DNA of 64,000 bases from Helicobacter muridarum (GTDB taxonomy: Bacteria > Campylobacterota > Campylobacteria > Campylobacterales > Helicobacteraceae): positions 62,001 to 126,000 of the forward strand of contig NZ_JRPD02000001.1 of the NCBI RefSeq assembly GCF_000765805.2. Direction: 5' to 3'. How positions within the stretch are numbered: position 1 is the first letter of the stretch; every line of letters begins with the position of its first letter. Position numbers and translations under genes: made by a program. The notes under the pieces are model-generated. The model had not been told where the DNA came from. It did no database searches and saw only the letters and a program-made list of their open reading frames with translations. Positions 1 to 8,016 of this stretch are shown here, one piece after another.

Positions 1-2
1 AA

Positions 3-404
3 CAAGATTGGGCATATATAGCCAATGGAGATTCTCATGCAGTTTTTAAATACGAGGGTAGAAAGTGCTATGTCATGCCACTCAATGCGCAAAAGATTAG
101 TAGACATAGACCAAGTGTAGATGTTCTATTTAGAAGTGCTAATAATGTAATAGGGCGAAGCACTTTAGCTATTATCTTAACTGGAATGGGAGATGATGGA
201 AGCATTGGCATGAAAGAGCTTTTTGATAATGGTGCATATACTATTGCCCAAGATGAAAGCAGTTGCATTGTATTTGGCATGCCAAAAAAGGCTATTGAGG
301 CTGGTGCAATAAAGGAAGTTTTACCTTTAAGTAAGATTCCAAATAGAATAGTAGATTATGCTAATGGGAAGATTTTATCTTCCCATAAAGATATAGAAAT
401 TTAA
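3..404 (+). CDS. cheB: CheB-type chemotaxis methylesterase, C-terminal part (cut by window edge)
   Basis: The gene is already open at the window start; 133 residues can be read in frame from base 3. They match the C-terminal half of a CheB receptor methylesterase/deamidase domain: HRPSVDVLF at readable residues 35-43, the TGMGDDG loop (60-66) that holds the catalytic Asp in this family, then FGMPKKAIEAGA and a closing LSKIPNRIV. The catalytic Ser and His should lie upstream, outside the window. CheB removes methyl groups that CheR places on receptor glutamates. Whether a receiver domain precedes the catalytic domain cannot be seen. It converges on dapE with 80 bases between the stops. Confidence 0.9.
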   Translation, partial: QDWAYIANGDSHAVFKYEGRKCYVMPLNAQKISRHRPSVDVLFRSANNVIGRSTLAIILTGMGDDGSIGMKELFDNGAYTIAQDESSCIVFGMPKKAIEAGAIKEVLPLSKIPNRIVDYANGKILSSHKDIEI

Positions 405-484
405 TAAGTAGTTGCTATATGCTTATTTAATTCTTATTTGTCATTCTTAGGTTTTTTATATTTACCTTAGAGTAAGAGATTTTA

Positions 485-1702
485 TTAATGAATTATCTTT
501 CCAAAGTTGCAAAGTACATTAAAAAATATAATATTTAATCGTTCTATATCTTTTAGTTTAACTCTTTCGTTTATAGCATGTATCCTATCATTGCATACTC
601 CAATTTCTGCTACACCAATACCATGAGCACTAAAGAATCTAGCATCACTAGTCCCCCCGCTAGTGCTCCTAGTAACATCTATAACATCAAACTTATTAGA
701 ATCTAGTATACTAGATTCTAATATATCTATAAACTTTTTATCAGTGGTTAGGAAACCCTGCGCGCTTTGCCTTAGCTCTAATGTATATGGAAGCCCAGAT
801 AGCACTCCTTCTATATAGCTTCTTAGGGAATCAAGACTAGTTTTAGTAGAGTTGCGCACATTAAACATAATACGCATATCATTAGGTGTTACATTAACAG
901 TTTCAATACCTGCTCTAATATCGGTAATAACTAGCTTTGAGGGTTCAAATTCCTTTGTACCGCTATCTAAATTCACCCCAGCCAATTTCCCTAATCTATC
1001 TCCTAAAAGTTCAATGGGATTAATACATTTACTTGGATATGCTACATGTCCTTGCTTTCCAGATATATATATCTTGCCATTAATTGAACCACGTCTCCCC
1101 ACTTTTATAATATCTCCAGCGATATTATTGCTTGTAGGTTCTGCTACAATGCAATGCGTTGGCATAAGATTCTTGCTTTTAAGAATCTCTAGGGCATATT
1201 TGCTACCATGTATTGCTTCACCTTCCTCATCGCTAGTTAATAAAATAGAAATAATAAAATCCTGCTTATTATCTTTTGTAAGAAATTCCTTAATAGCACT
1301 AATGAAGCAAGCAACACCGCTTTTCATATCTTGAGCCCCTCTACCATACAAATACCCATCGCTTATTGTAGGTGTAAATGGGTTGAATCTCCAATGATTA
1401 GCATTGTTTTTATTATTTAGGGCTTTGTTAGAATGCTCATTCCATTCTCCACCTGGTGGAACAACATCAATATGCCCAGCAAAGCATAAATGCAAAATAT
1501 CTCTATTAAAAGATTTGGATTCTAAATGTGTTGGAATCTTATATAAGAAAAGATTTTTTACCCCATCTTTGTCTATATGCAATGCCTCAAAATCTGGCAA
1601 TAATCCTTTAATGTATTCATAGATATTTAATTCTAAGGGCGTTATAGTTGGATAAGAAATAAGCTTTTTTGTAATATCAAGAGCATTTGTTGTTGAAGTC
1701 AT
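485..1702 (-). CDS. dapE: Succinyl-diaminopimelate desuccinylase DapE
   Basis: This 405-residue M20-family metallohydrolase converts N-succinyl-LL-diaminopimelate to LL-diaminopimelate in lysine and peptidoglycan precursor synthesis. Visible active-site elements are AGHIDV (metal His77, catalytic-site Asp79), GRGAQDMKSG (bridging Asp125), TSDEEGE (Glu159 catalytic, Glu160 metal) and GGTSDARFF near the C-terminus. An open frame extends 18 codons further upstream, but the ATG at 1702 is preceded by AAGGA and starts where the family does. The protein is about 30 residues longer than E. coli DapE, partly from an Asn-rich insert at about 84-110 between the two metal motifs. It is transcribed away from xth. 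Confidence 0.95.
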   Translation of the reverse strand: MTSTTNALDITKKLISYPTITPLELNIYEYIKGLLPDFEALHIDKDGVKNLFLYKIPTHLESKSFNRDILHLCFAGHIDVVPPGGEWNEHSNKALNNKNNANHWRFNPFTPTISDGYLYGRGAQDMKSGVACFISAIKEFLTKDNKQDFIISILLTSDEEGEAIHGSKYALEILKSKNLMPTHCIVAEPTSNNIAGDIIKVGRRGSINGKIYISGKQGHVAYPSKCINPIELLGDRLGKLAGVNLDSGTKEFEPSKLVITDIRAGIETVNVTPNDMRIMFNVRNSTKTSLDSLRSYIEGVLSGLPYTLELRQSAQGFLTTDKKFIDILESSILDSNKFDVIDVTRSTSGGTSDARFFSAHGIGVAEIGVCNDRIHAINERVKLKDIERLNIIFFNVLCNFGKIIH

Positions 1703-1721
1703 AATAATCCTTAAATAAAGC

Positions 1722-1727
1722 ATTATA
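1722..1727 (-). promoter_or_regulatory. Putative -10 element for dapE
   Basis: On the minus strand these bases read TATAAT, about 20 bases before the dapE ATG. This would give a leader of roughly 13 bases. No clear -35 is seen, which is usual for housekeeping promoters in this group. Confidence 0.5.
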
Positions 1728-1764
1728 ACACAAAGCCAATCAAGGCACTTTAGCAATATGTTGT

Positions 1765-1770
1765 TATAAT
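1765..1770 (+). promoter_or_regulatory. Putative -10 element for xth
   Basis: TATAAT lies 44 bases before the TTG start of xth, back to back with the dapE promoter in the 112-base divergent gap. Confidence 0.5.
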
Positions 1771-1814
1771 TCTTTTTGGATTAAAATTAAGATTCTACAA
1801 CATAAGGAGATATT

Positions 1815-2564
1815 TTGAGGTTTATTTCATGGAATGTTAATGGCTTGCGAGCTTGCATGAATAAGGGGTTTATGGATTTTTTCAATGAAATTGATGCTGA
1901 TGTTTTTTGTATACAAGAATCCAAAATGCAGCAAACACAAAGCGAATTTAGCTTTGATGGTTACTATGAGTTTTGGAACTGTGCAGAGAAAAAGGGGTAT
2001 TCAGGTACAATAATCCTAACTAAGCAAGAGCCATTAAGCGTCAAAAATGATATGGGTATTCCACACCATGACAAAGAAGGAAGAGTTATAACGGCTGAAT
2101 ATGATGATTTTTATCTAGTAAATGTATATACGCCTAATTCTAAAAGGGAGCTTGAGAGATTGGAATATAGGCAGCAATGGGAAGATGACTTTCGCTCTTT
2201 TCTTGGTGAGTTAAAAAAGAAAAAAGGAGTGATTGTATGCGGAGATTTGAATGTAGCGCATAAGGAAATTGATTTAAAAAATCCAAAAACAAATCGTAGG
2301 AATGCTGGTTTTACTGATGAAGAGAGGGAGAAGATGAGTGAGCTTTTAGATTCTGGTTTTATTGATTCTTATCGTTACTTATACCCTGATAGAAAGGATG
2401 CATATACTTGGTGGAGTTATATGGGCAAGGCTAGAGCAAATAATACGGGTTGGAGAATCGATTATTTTTTACTATCGGAATCATTACGAGATATATTAAA
2501 AGAGGCTTTTATTTATCCTGACATAATGGGAAGCGATCATTGCCCAGTAGGAATACAAATATAA
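1815..2564 (+). CDS. xth: Exodeoxyribonuclease III / AP endonuclease
   Basis: A 249-residue member of the ExoIII family, which cuts abasic sites in base-excision repair and acts as a 3'-5' exonuclease on duplex DNA. Family residues are visible: Asn7 in WNVNG, Glu35 in QESK, Tyr105 in VYTPN, Asp144/Asn146 in GDLNVAH, and Asp241/His242 in the terminal SDHCPVG. The start codon is TTG; AAGGAGA sits 4 bases before it and no in-frame ATG fits the family start. ubiD follows 42 bases downstream on the same strand with its own AAGGA, so the two may be co-transcribed. Confidence 0.95.
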   Translation: MRFISWNVNGLRACMNKGFMDFFNEIDADVFCIQESKMQQTQSEFSFDGYYEFWNCAEKKGYSGTIILTKQEPLSVKNDMGIPHHDKEGRVITAEYDDFYLVNVYTPNSKRELERLEYRQQWEDDFRSFLGELKKKKGVIVCGDLNVAHKEIDLKNPKTNRRNAGFTDEEREKMSELLDSGFIDSYRYLYPDRKDAYTWWSYMGKARANNTGWRIDYFLLSESLRDILKEAFIYPDIMGSDHCPVGIQI

Positions 2565-2606
2565 CTAATACTTCATTATTACATTTATAAGCAATAAGGA
2601 TTTCAA

Positions 2607-4469
2607 ATGCAAGACCTTATATCATTTTTACAAGAACACAATGAGCTAAAAATTATTGAAGAGCCCCTAGACATTTGGCTAGAGATTCCGCACTTAGCCT
2701 ATATAGAAGTAAAGAAGCAAGATTCTAAGGCATTGCTTTTTACAAATCCCATTCATAAGACAAAGGAAGGCATAATTACATATAATATGCCTGTAGTAAT
2801 GAATGTTTTTGGTTCATTTCGCCGTTTGGAACTGTTAGTTACTAAATACAATACCAACAAAAGCTTCCCAAATATAGAATCTATTGCTTCACAAATTAAA
2901 TCTTTATTAAATCTAACTCCACCTAAAGGAATTAAGAATCTATTCGCAAAGCTCTTCGATCTTTATGCCTTGCGACATGTATTTCCAAAGAAATATAAAG
3001 GCAAGGCTCCATGTCAAGAAGTAATTATACAAGGAGATTCTATTAATCTTTATTCATTGCCCATACTTAAAACATGGGAAGATGATGGTGGACAGTTTAT
3101 TACTATGGGGCAAGTTTATACACAAAGCCTAGAAGATTCCAAATCCAAGTCTGCAGCAAATAATGTAGGCATGTATCGCCTGCAAGTTCATAGTAAAGAT
3201 TCATTGCTATTGCATTGGCAGATTCATAAAGACGGGGCACATTTTTTTCATGAATACAAAAAAGCAAATAAACTAATGCCAGTAAGCATTGCTATAGGGG
3301 GCGATCCTCTATATATCTGGTGTGCTCAAGCTCCTATGCCTCCTAGGGCGTTTGAGCTAATGCTATATGGGCTTATTCGCGGGAAGAATCCTTTACTAGC
3401 AAGCTGTATTAGCAATGACTTAAGCGTGCCTTATGATTGTGATATAGTTATTGAGGGATTTGTTGATACAAATGAATTTGCACCTGAGGGGAAATTTGGA
3501 GATCATACTGGATTCTACACTCCTATTGATTATTATCCAATCATGCGCATAAATGCTATTACCATGCGACAAAAGCCAAGTTTTGCTGCAACAGTAGTAG
3601 GTAAGCCACCACTAGAAGATAAATATATGGGATTTATGACAGAGAGACTTTTCCTGCCATTACTGCAAACAAGTGTACATGGATTAATTGATTATTCTAT
3701 GCCAGAGAATGGTGTGTTTCATAATCTTATTCTAGCAAAGATTGAGACAAACTATCCAGCTCAAAGTTTGCAAATAATGCATAGTTTCTTTGGGCTTGGA
3801 CAATTGAGCTTTGTTAAACATGCTATTTTCTTGGATTCAAATGCGCCTAGTTTGCATAAAGACTATGAGACTTTGTGCGATTATATCTTACAGCGAGTAA
3901 GCACAAAAGAGTTATTCATTACTCAAGGTATTTGTGATGCATTAGACCATGCTACACATGAATTTGGTGTAAGCGGGAAGTTAGCCATTGATGCTACCAA
4001 ACAACCATTAAAATTTTCCTTTCAATCAATAGATTCTAAAGGATTGCTAGATAAAATGAAAAGTATTTCTAGCGAGATAGAATCATTGCATATATATCCG
4101 CATGAAAATCCAATTGTCCTTTGTCGTGTAAGAAAACAAAAAACACCTATATTATCATATGCCAATAGATTCTATGATGAGCTAAATGAATATGCAAGCT
4201 TCTTTATATTTATAGATTCTAATGAGGACTTGCAAAATTACTATTTGCTTATTTGGCGTATTGTAAATTCCATTGATGTAACTAGAGATTTGGTTATTAA
4301 AGATACTTGTGCTTTCTTGGATGCCACAAGTAAGGGCGAGCTAGAAAATTATACAAGTGATTGGCCAAAGGATACATTATGCACCAAGCAAGTCCTAGAA
4401 TCATTACAAGAAAAGGGGCTATTAGATGGAATTGATTTAGAGTTTATACAAAAATTTGGAATCTTATGA
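2607..4469 (+). CDS. UbiD-family prenylated-FMN decarboxylase, probably menaquinone pathway
   Basis: A 620-residue UbiD-family decarboxylase. The prenyl-FMN/metal region NNVGMYRLQVH (about 185-195, with the conserved Arg191) and the family signature EGKFGDHTGFY (around 300-310, acidic active-site residues) are intact. In bacteria that use the futalosine pathway, a UbiD homologue (often called MqnL) removes the naphthoate carboxylate late in menaquinone synthesis. The presence of mqnD and ubiE in this window supports that role over ubiquinone synthesis. It ends 37 bases from the convergent rseP. Family certain; substrate inferred. Confidence 0.9.
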   Translation: MQDLISFLQEHNELKIIEEPLDIWLEIPHLAYIEVKKQDSKALLFTNPIHKTKEGIITYNMPVVMNVFGSFRRLELLVTKYNTNKSFPNIESIASQIKSLLNLTPPKGIKNLFAKLFDLYALRHVFPKKYKGKAPCQEVIIQGDSINLYSLPILKTWEDDGGQFITMGQVYTQSLEDSKSKSAANNVGMYRLQVHSKDSLLLHWQIHKDGAHFFHEYKKANKLMPVSIAIGGDPLYIWCAQAPMPPRAFELMLYGLIRGKNPLLASCISNDLSVPYDCDIVIEGFVDTNEFAPEGKFGDHTGFYTPIDYYPIMRINAITMRQKPSFAATVVGKPPLEDKYMGFMTERLFLPLLQTSVHGLIDYSMPENGVFHNLILAKIETNYPAQSLQIMHSFFGLGQLSFVKHAIFLDSNAPSLHKDYETLCDYILQRVSTKELFITQGICDALDHATHEFGVSGKLAIDATKQPLKFSFQSIDSKGLLDKMKSISSEIESLHIYPHENPIVLCRVRKQKTPILSYANRFYDELNEYASFFIFIDSNEDLQNYYLLIWRIVNSIDVTRDLVIKDTCAFLDATSKGELENYTSDWPKDTLCTKQVLESLQEKGLLDGIDLEFIQKFGIL

Positions 4470-4506
4470 ATTTTGCTTCGCAATAATCTTGTTTTTAGTA
4501 TTTGAT

Positions 4507-5637
4507 TTAGATAGAGCTGCTTATCAAACGATAAATATCGTTGTAGATTCCTATGCACATAATTGCTACAATTATGCTTATACCAATGGATACTATCATG
4601 CTTTCTGCTTTTTTGCTAATGCTCTTGCCTGTAAGCCATTCATAGCATGTAAATACAATTTGTCCTCCATCAAGCAGGGGTAAGGGAAGTAAGTTTATAA
4701 TCCCTAGATTGATAGATATAAATGCTACTACCCAAAGAAAGAATATAAAATCTACATTTAGTGCCTTGATGCTTACTTCTGTTATTCCAATAATACTGTT
4801 TATATTTTCTAATCCAATTACTCCAATTAGCAGATCCTTTAATCCCTCATATAGCAATAATGAAGTTTTTATAGTTTGATTTAGTGATTGTATAATTGAT
4901 TCTTGTAATGAAATATTTTTAAGCTCTTGTTTAGGTGCTATGCCTAGTATCAATCTATTATCATTCTTGCTATGACTAATGGGCACTTCTAACCTAAGAT
5001 ATTCTACATCTATGTCGCTGCTATTTGCAATGTTTTGTAAATTATTAGCCTGCCTTGATACAACTACTAGGGCTATTTTATCTTGCATTAATTCATTGCC
5101 TTTAATATTATTAGCAGAATCTAAGTTTGATTTAGATTGTTGTGAGTTAAGAATCCTAGATATATCCTGAAATGATTTTACTTCTACCCCATTAATACTA
5201 AGGATTTTGTCATTTTCAAGTAATATGCCATGTGATGGAAGACTTGGATTCACTTCTCCAATTATTGGCTCATTGCTATAAGTTGGTATGCCATGCAAGA
5301 ATATACATATATATAATAAAAAAGCAAGCAATATATTGAACAATGGTCCAGCAAATAAGATAGCTATTCGCTCTAAAGGATGCTTTGCGAAAAGAGAGCT
5401 AGAATCTTTTATAAGATCTGTGTTATTTGTTTCACCTTGTAGTTTTACGTATCCGCCAAGTGGAATGAGCGATAAGGAGTATTGTGTGCCCTTATAATAA
5501 TAGCTAAGCAATTTTGGACCAAAGCCAATACTAAAAGTTTGAACGCGCACACCAAATAGCTTTGCGAAGATAAAATGCCCTAATTCATGAAAAAAAACAA
5601 CAAAGGAAAGCGCAAGTATGGATATAATTAGATTCAT
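4507..5637 (-). CDS. rseP: Site-2 intramembrane metalloprotease RseP
   Basis: A 376-residue inner-membrane zinc protease of the site-2 family, which cuts transmembrane substrates such as anti-sigma factors and leftover signal peptides. The first membrane segment holds HELGH (His17, Glu18, His21). A PDZ domain lies at about 120-215, and the third metal ligand is in LDGG (322-325) within another membrane segment. The length and the arrangement of four membrane segments with a central periplasmic PDZ are normal. Its ATG overlaps the pgsA stop in an ATGA, so the two are translationally coupled. An Asn/Ser-rich stretch inside the PDZ region looks like a species-specific insert. Confidence 0.93.
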   Translation of the reverse strand: MNLIISILALSFVVFFHELGHFIFAKLFGVRVQTFSIGFGPKLLSYYYKGTQYSLSLIPLGGYVKLQGETNNTDLIKDSSSLFAKHPLERIAILFAGPLFNILLAFLLYICIFLHGIPTYSNEPIIGEVNPSLPSHGILLENDKILSINGVEVKSFQDISRILNSQQSKSNLDSANNIKGNELMQDKIALVVVSRQANNLQNIANSSDIDVEYLRLEVPISHSKNDNRLILGIAPKQELKNISLQESIIQSLNQTIKTSLLLYEGLKDLLIGVIGLENINSIIGITEVSIKALNVDFIFFLWVVAFISINLGIINLLPLPLLDGGQIVFTCYEWLTGKSISKKAESMIVSIGISIIVAIMCIGIYNDIYRLISSSI

Positions 5638-6179
5638 AATGATAAGGCTTTATAATATTTAATCGTGTAGTCGATCCCAGAATATACGGTAACAAATACT
5701 GCAATCCATAAAAACAGCTCACCACCGGGGAAGAAATTTGCCAACAAAAAGGCAATAGCTAGAATCTGAAAGCCTGTTTTATATTTACCAAGTGCGCTAG
5801 CAGCTACATTTTGATGAAAGTTAGCTGCTACAACTCTAAGCCCTGTAATATAAAATTCCCTTGAAAGAATGATAAAAACAGCCCAAGCATTAGCCCTATC
5901 AAGTATTAATAGCCCAATAAAAGCACTAAGCATTAGCATCTTATCTGCCAAAGGATCAAAAACTTCACCAAATGTGCTACCTAGGTTAAATTGTCTAGCA
6001 ATATATCCATCAAAAAAATCTGTAATAGAGGCAATGCAAAATATAAGACACGCGAAGTAATCACGCCATGAAATATGCACATAACTTGGCACAATTAATT
6101 CCCAATGCAAAAGAATCGCCAATAACAAAATGGACAATATTATTCTTGAAAATGTAAGGACATTAGGCAAGTTTTTCAT
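5634..6179 (-). CDS. pgsA: CDP-diacylglycerol-glycerol-3-phosphate phosphatidyltransferase PgsA
   Basis: A 181-residue CDP-alcohol phosphatidyltransferase that makes phosphatidylglycerol phosphate, the first step to phosphatidylglycerol and cardiolipin. The complete family signature D-x2-D-G-x2-A-R-x8-G-x3-D-x3-D is present: Asp54, Asp57, Gly58, Ala61, Arg62, Gly71, Asp75, Asp79. Several hydrophobic membrane segments flank it. The ATG at 6179 is preferred over a TTG one codon upstream because AGGGGA lies at better spacing. It is the promoter-proximal gene of a pgsA-rseP pair. Confidence 0.95.
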   Translation of the reverse strand: MKNLPNVLTFSRIILSILLLAILLHWELIVPSYVHISWRDYFACLIFCIASITDFFDGYIARQFNLGSTFGEVFDPLADKMLMLSAFIGLLILDRANAWAVFIILSREFYITGLRVVAANFHQNVAASALGKYKTGFQILAIAFLLANFFPGGELFLWIAVFVTVYSGIDYTIKYYKALSL

Positions 6180-6412
6180 CAAATTCCCCTAAATGCAGGC
6201 TTAAAGACGAATAAAATAAACTTATATAGAATTCAAAACCGCTAGATTATTATAACAAAAAGAATTAGGCACATAATGCAAGTAATAAATCTTGTGTTGT
6301 TTAATTATAGATTTATTTTTTGCTATATAAACGACAAAGAGTAATTTAATAGTCAATGTAATATATATGCAATCAGGAATTTTTTAACTTTATAATCACA
6401 ATGCCAATATGC

Positions 6413-7159
6413 TTAATTAGATTTATTAAAAAAATCAATCAAGCCTTCTTGTATACTATTTATTGCTTGTGTGGCAGTCATATATAATTTCATATCAAAT
6501 AAAGATTCCATAATATTTGGGCTATATTCAAGATTGTTTAGAATCTTAAAACCGATTTTTTCTTGTCCAGTTCGCCTGATAAGTAATGAGTTAATATCTA
6601 TCACATTGGCACTTGTGCCAATTACTACTACGCAATCTTTGTTTGTGAGATTGCTAAATACCTGATGTAATAATCTATACTTTGGTGCTTCCTCAAAGAA
6701 AAACACTATGAAAGGTTTTAGATACTTGTATCCACATGTTTCACAATCATGCGGCATAAACTCTTCATAGCCTATGTTTAATATTGTTTCACATTGTGGG
6801 CAGATAATTTTAGTTAGTTCCCCATGCAAATGCACCACATTTTCTACACCAGCACGCTCTAGTAAATCATCTACATTTTGTGTAACATGGATTATTTCTA
6901 TTTGCTTTTGAAGTGATGATTCAAATATTGAGGATAGTTTAGCTAGAAATTTGTGCATATCATTTGGCTTTGCTTGTTTTAATTCTTTGCGCCTAAGATT
7001 ATAAAAATCATGTACAAGATTGAAGTTCTTAAGCCAATTTTTATAATTACATACTTCCATAGGGTCATGCTTTGCCCATAACCCATTATTGTCTCTAAAG
7101 GTGCTTAGCCCAGATTCTGCGCTTAGCCCAGCTCCACTAAAAATTATTAATTTCGCCAC
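6413..7159 (-). CDS. cobB: Sirtuin-family NAD-dependent protein deacylase
   Basis: A 248-residue sirtuin: GAGLSAESGLSTFR (9-22) binds NAD, TQNVDD (93-98) and the catalytic His112 in HLHGE follow, and a four-Cys zinc site is at 120, 123, 139, 142. Tyr53 and Arg56 in FYNLRR match the Tyr-x2-Arg pair that binds succinyl/malonyl-lysine in SIRT5 and E. coli CobB, so desuccinylase activity is plausible. Oddities are Leu instead of the usual His in the DDLHERAG position, and FFFEE where most members have WFGE in the substrate cleft. The start is GTG with an AGGAGG ribosome site; no in-frame ATG fits. A single gene between pgsA and the polyprenyl operon. Confidence 0.92.
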   Translation of the reverse strand: MAKLIIFSGAGLSAESGLSTFRDNNGLWAKHDPMEVCNYKNWLKNFNLVHDFYNLRRKELKQAKPNDMHKFLAKLSSIFESSLQKQIEIIHVTQNVDDLLERAGVENVVHLHGELTKIICPQCETILNIGYEEFMPHDCETCGYKYLKPFIVFFFEEAPKYRLLHQVFSNLTNKDCVVVIGTSANVIDINSLLIRRTGQEKIGFKILNNLEYSPNIMESLFDMKLYMTATQAINSIQEGLIDFFNKSN

Positions 7160-7245
7160 ATTATCCTCCTTAATATTTGAATCATATTTAGGATTTTATC
7201 CAATATCAAGCTGTAAGTAATGCTTATTTGATTTTGTAGCTAGGT

Positions 7246-8016
7246 TTATAGTTTCATCTTGTTAAAGATTCTACTAGGTAATAGTCTAATTATTATCATA
7301 ATAGGCTTCCATATCCATTTAGAATATATGTTAGTTTTATTTCCTTGTAATGCCTTATATATATCTTTTGCTAGTTTGGTAGGGCTAGCAACTAGCATCC
7401 TTTGGCTTAATATGCCAAGAGCAATGCTTTGTAGACTTTTAGTATTTGTAAAGCCAGCCCTAACGCACAGAATCCTAACTGTTAGTTGTTCTTGCAAGCC
7501 AAAGCGATTGGCAAGCCCTTGCATATACGCGCTAAGAGCGGCTTTAGAGCAACCATATATATAATTGCTAGCCCTTCCTCTATCTCCTGCTACAGAGCTT
7601 ATAGCAATGATAAAGCGATTTTTATGGGCGTTGTTAGATTCCATTTCAAAGCGATTTGCTATTAGCTCTAATAAACTAATAGCTCCTAGTATATTTACAT
7701 CTATACTCTGTTTTGCTAGATGAAAATTTGCTTGTGCATCTTGCTGCTTTGGCATATATCCAGCTACATAAATTACGCCATGGATATTATTAAAAGATTC
7801 TATAAATTCCCTATGCACCCAAAAGTTGCAAACATCAAGCTCCATTATATTAATATTGCTAGTTGTGGTGTCTTTATATAAAGATTCCAATGTTGTAATA
7901 TCTCTAGCACAAAGTATAAATTCTATGCAATCATCTTTCATAGATTTGTCAAATACTTCTACAATCGCTTTTGCAATTTCACTTGTAGCACCTATTATTA
8001 GGATTTGTTTAAGCAT
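7246..8016 (-). CDS. DprE2-like short-chain dehydrogenase (keto-pentose reductase)
   Basis: A 256-residue short-chain dehydrogenase with the nucleotide site IIGATSEIA (7-15), Ser140/141, and the Tyr154-x3-Lys158 pair. GATSxIA is typical of DprE2, which reduces polyprenyl-phosphoryl-2-keto-erythro-pentose to the arabinose form with NADH in mycobacteria. The assignment to DprE2 rests on the DprE1- and DPPR-synthase-like genes in the same operon. A leftward open frame begins at 8034, but the ATG at 8016 has AAGGAGG at ideal spacing. The start lies inside the 3' end of the preceding gene (19-base overlap). Last gene of the cluster. Confidence 0.8.
   Translation of the reverse strand: MLKQILIIGATSEIAKAIVEVFDKSMKDDCIEFILCARDITTLESLYKDTTTSNINIMELDVCNFWVHREFIESFNNIHGVIYVAGYMPKQQDAQANFHLAKQSIDVNILGAISLLELIANRFEMESNNAHKNRFIIAISSVAGDRGRASNYIYGCSKAALSAYMQGLANRFGLQEQLTVRILCVRAGFTNTKSLQSIALGILSQRMLVASPTKLAKDIYKALQGNKTNIYSKWIWKPIMIIIRLLPSRIFNKMKL

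Noticed and set aside
852-1334. Long plus-strand open frame opposite dapE
   Set aside because: It is antisense to a clearly conserved gene, has no ribosome site and no recognisable motif; low stop density comes from the codon use of dapE.
4456-4683. 75-residue plus-strand frame overlapping the ubiD and rseP 3' ends
   Set aside because: It lies almost fully inside rseP on the opposite strand and overlaps the ubiD stop; no ribosome site and no homology pattern.
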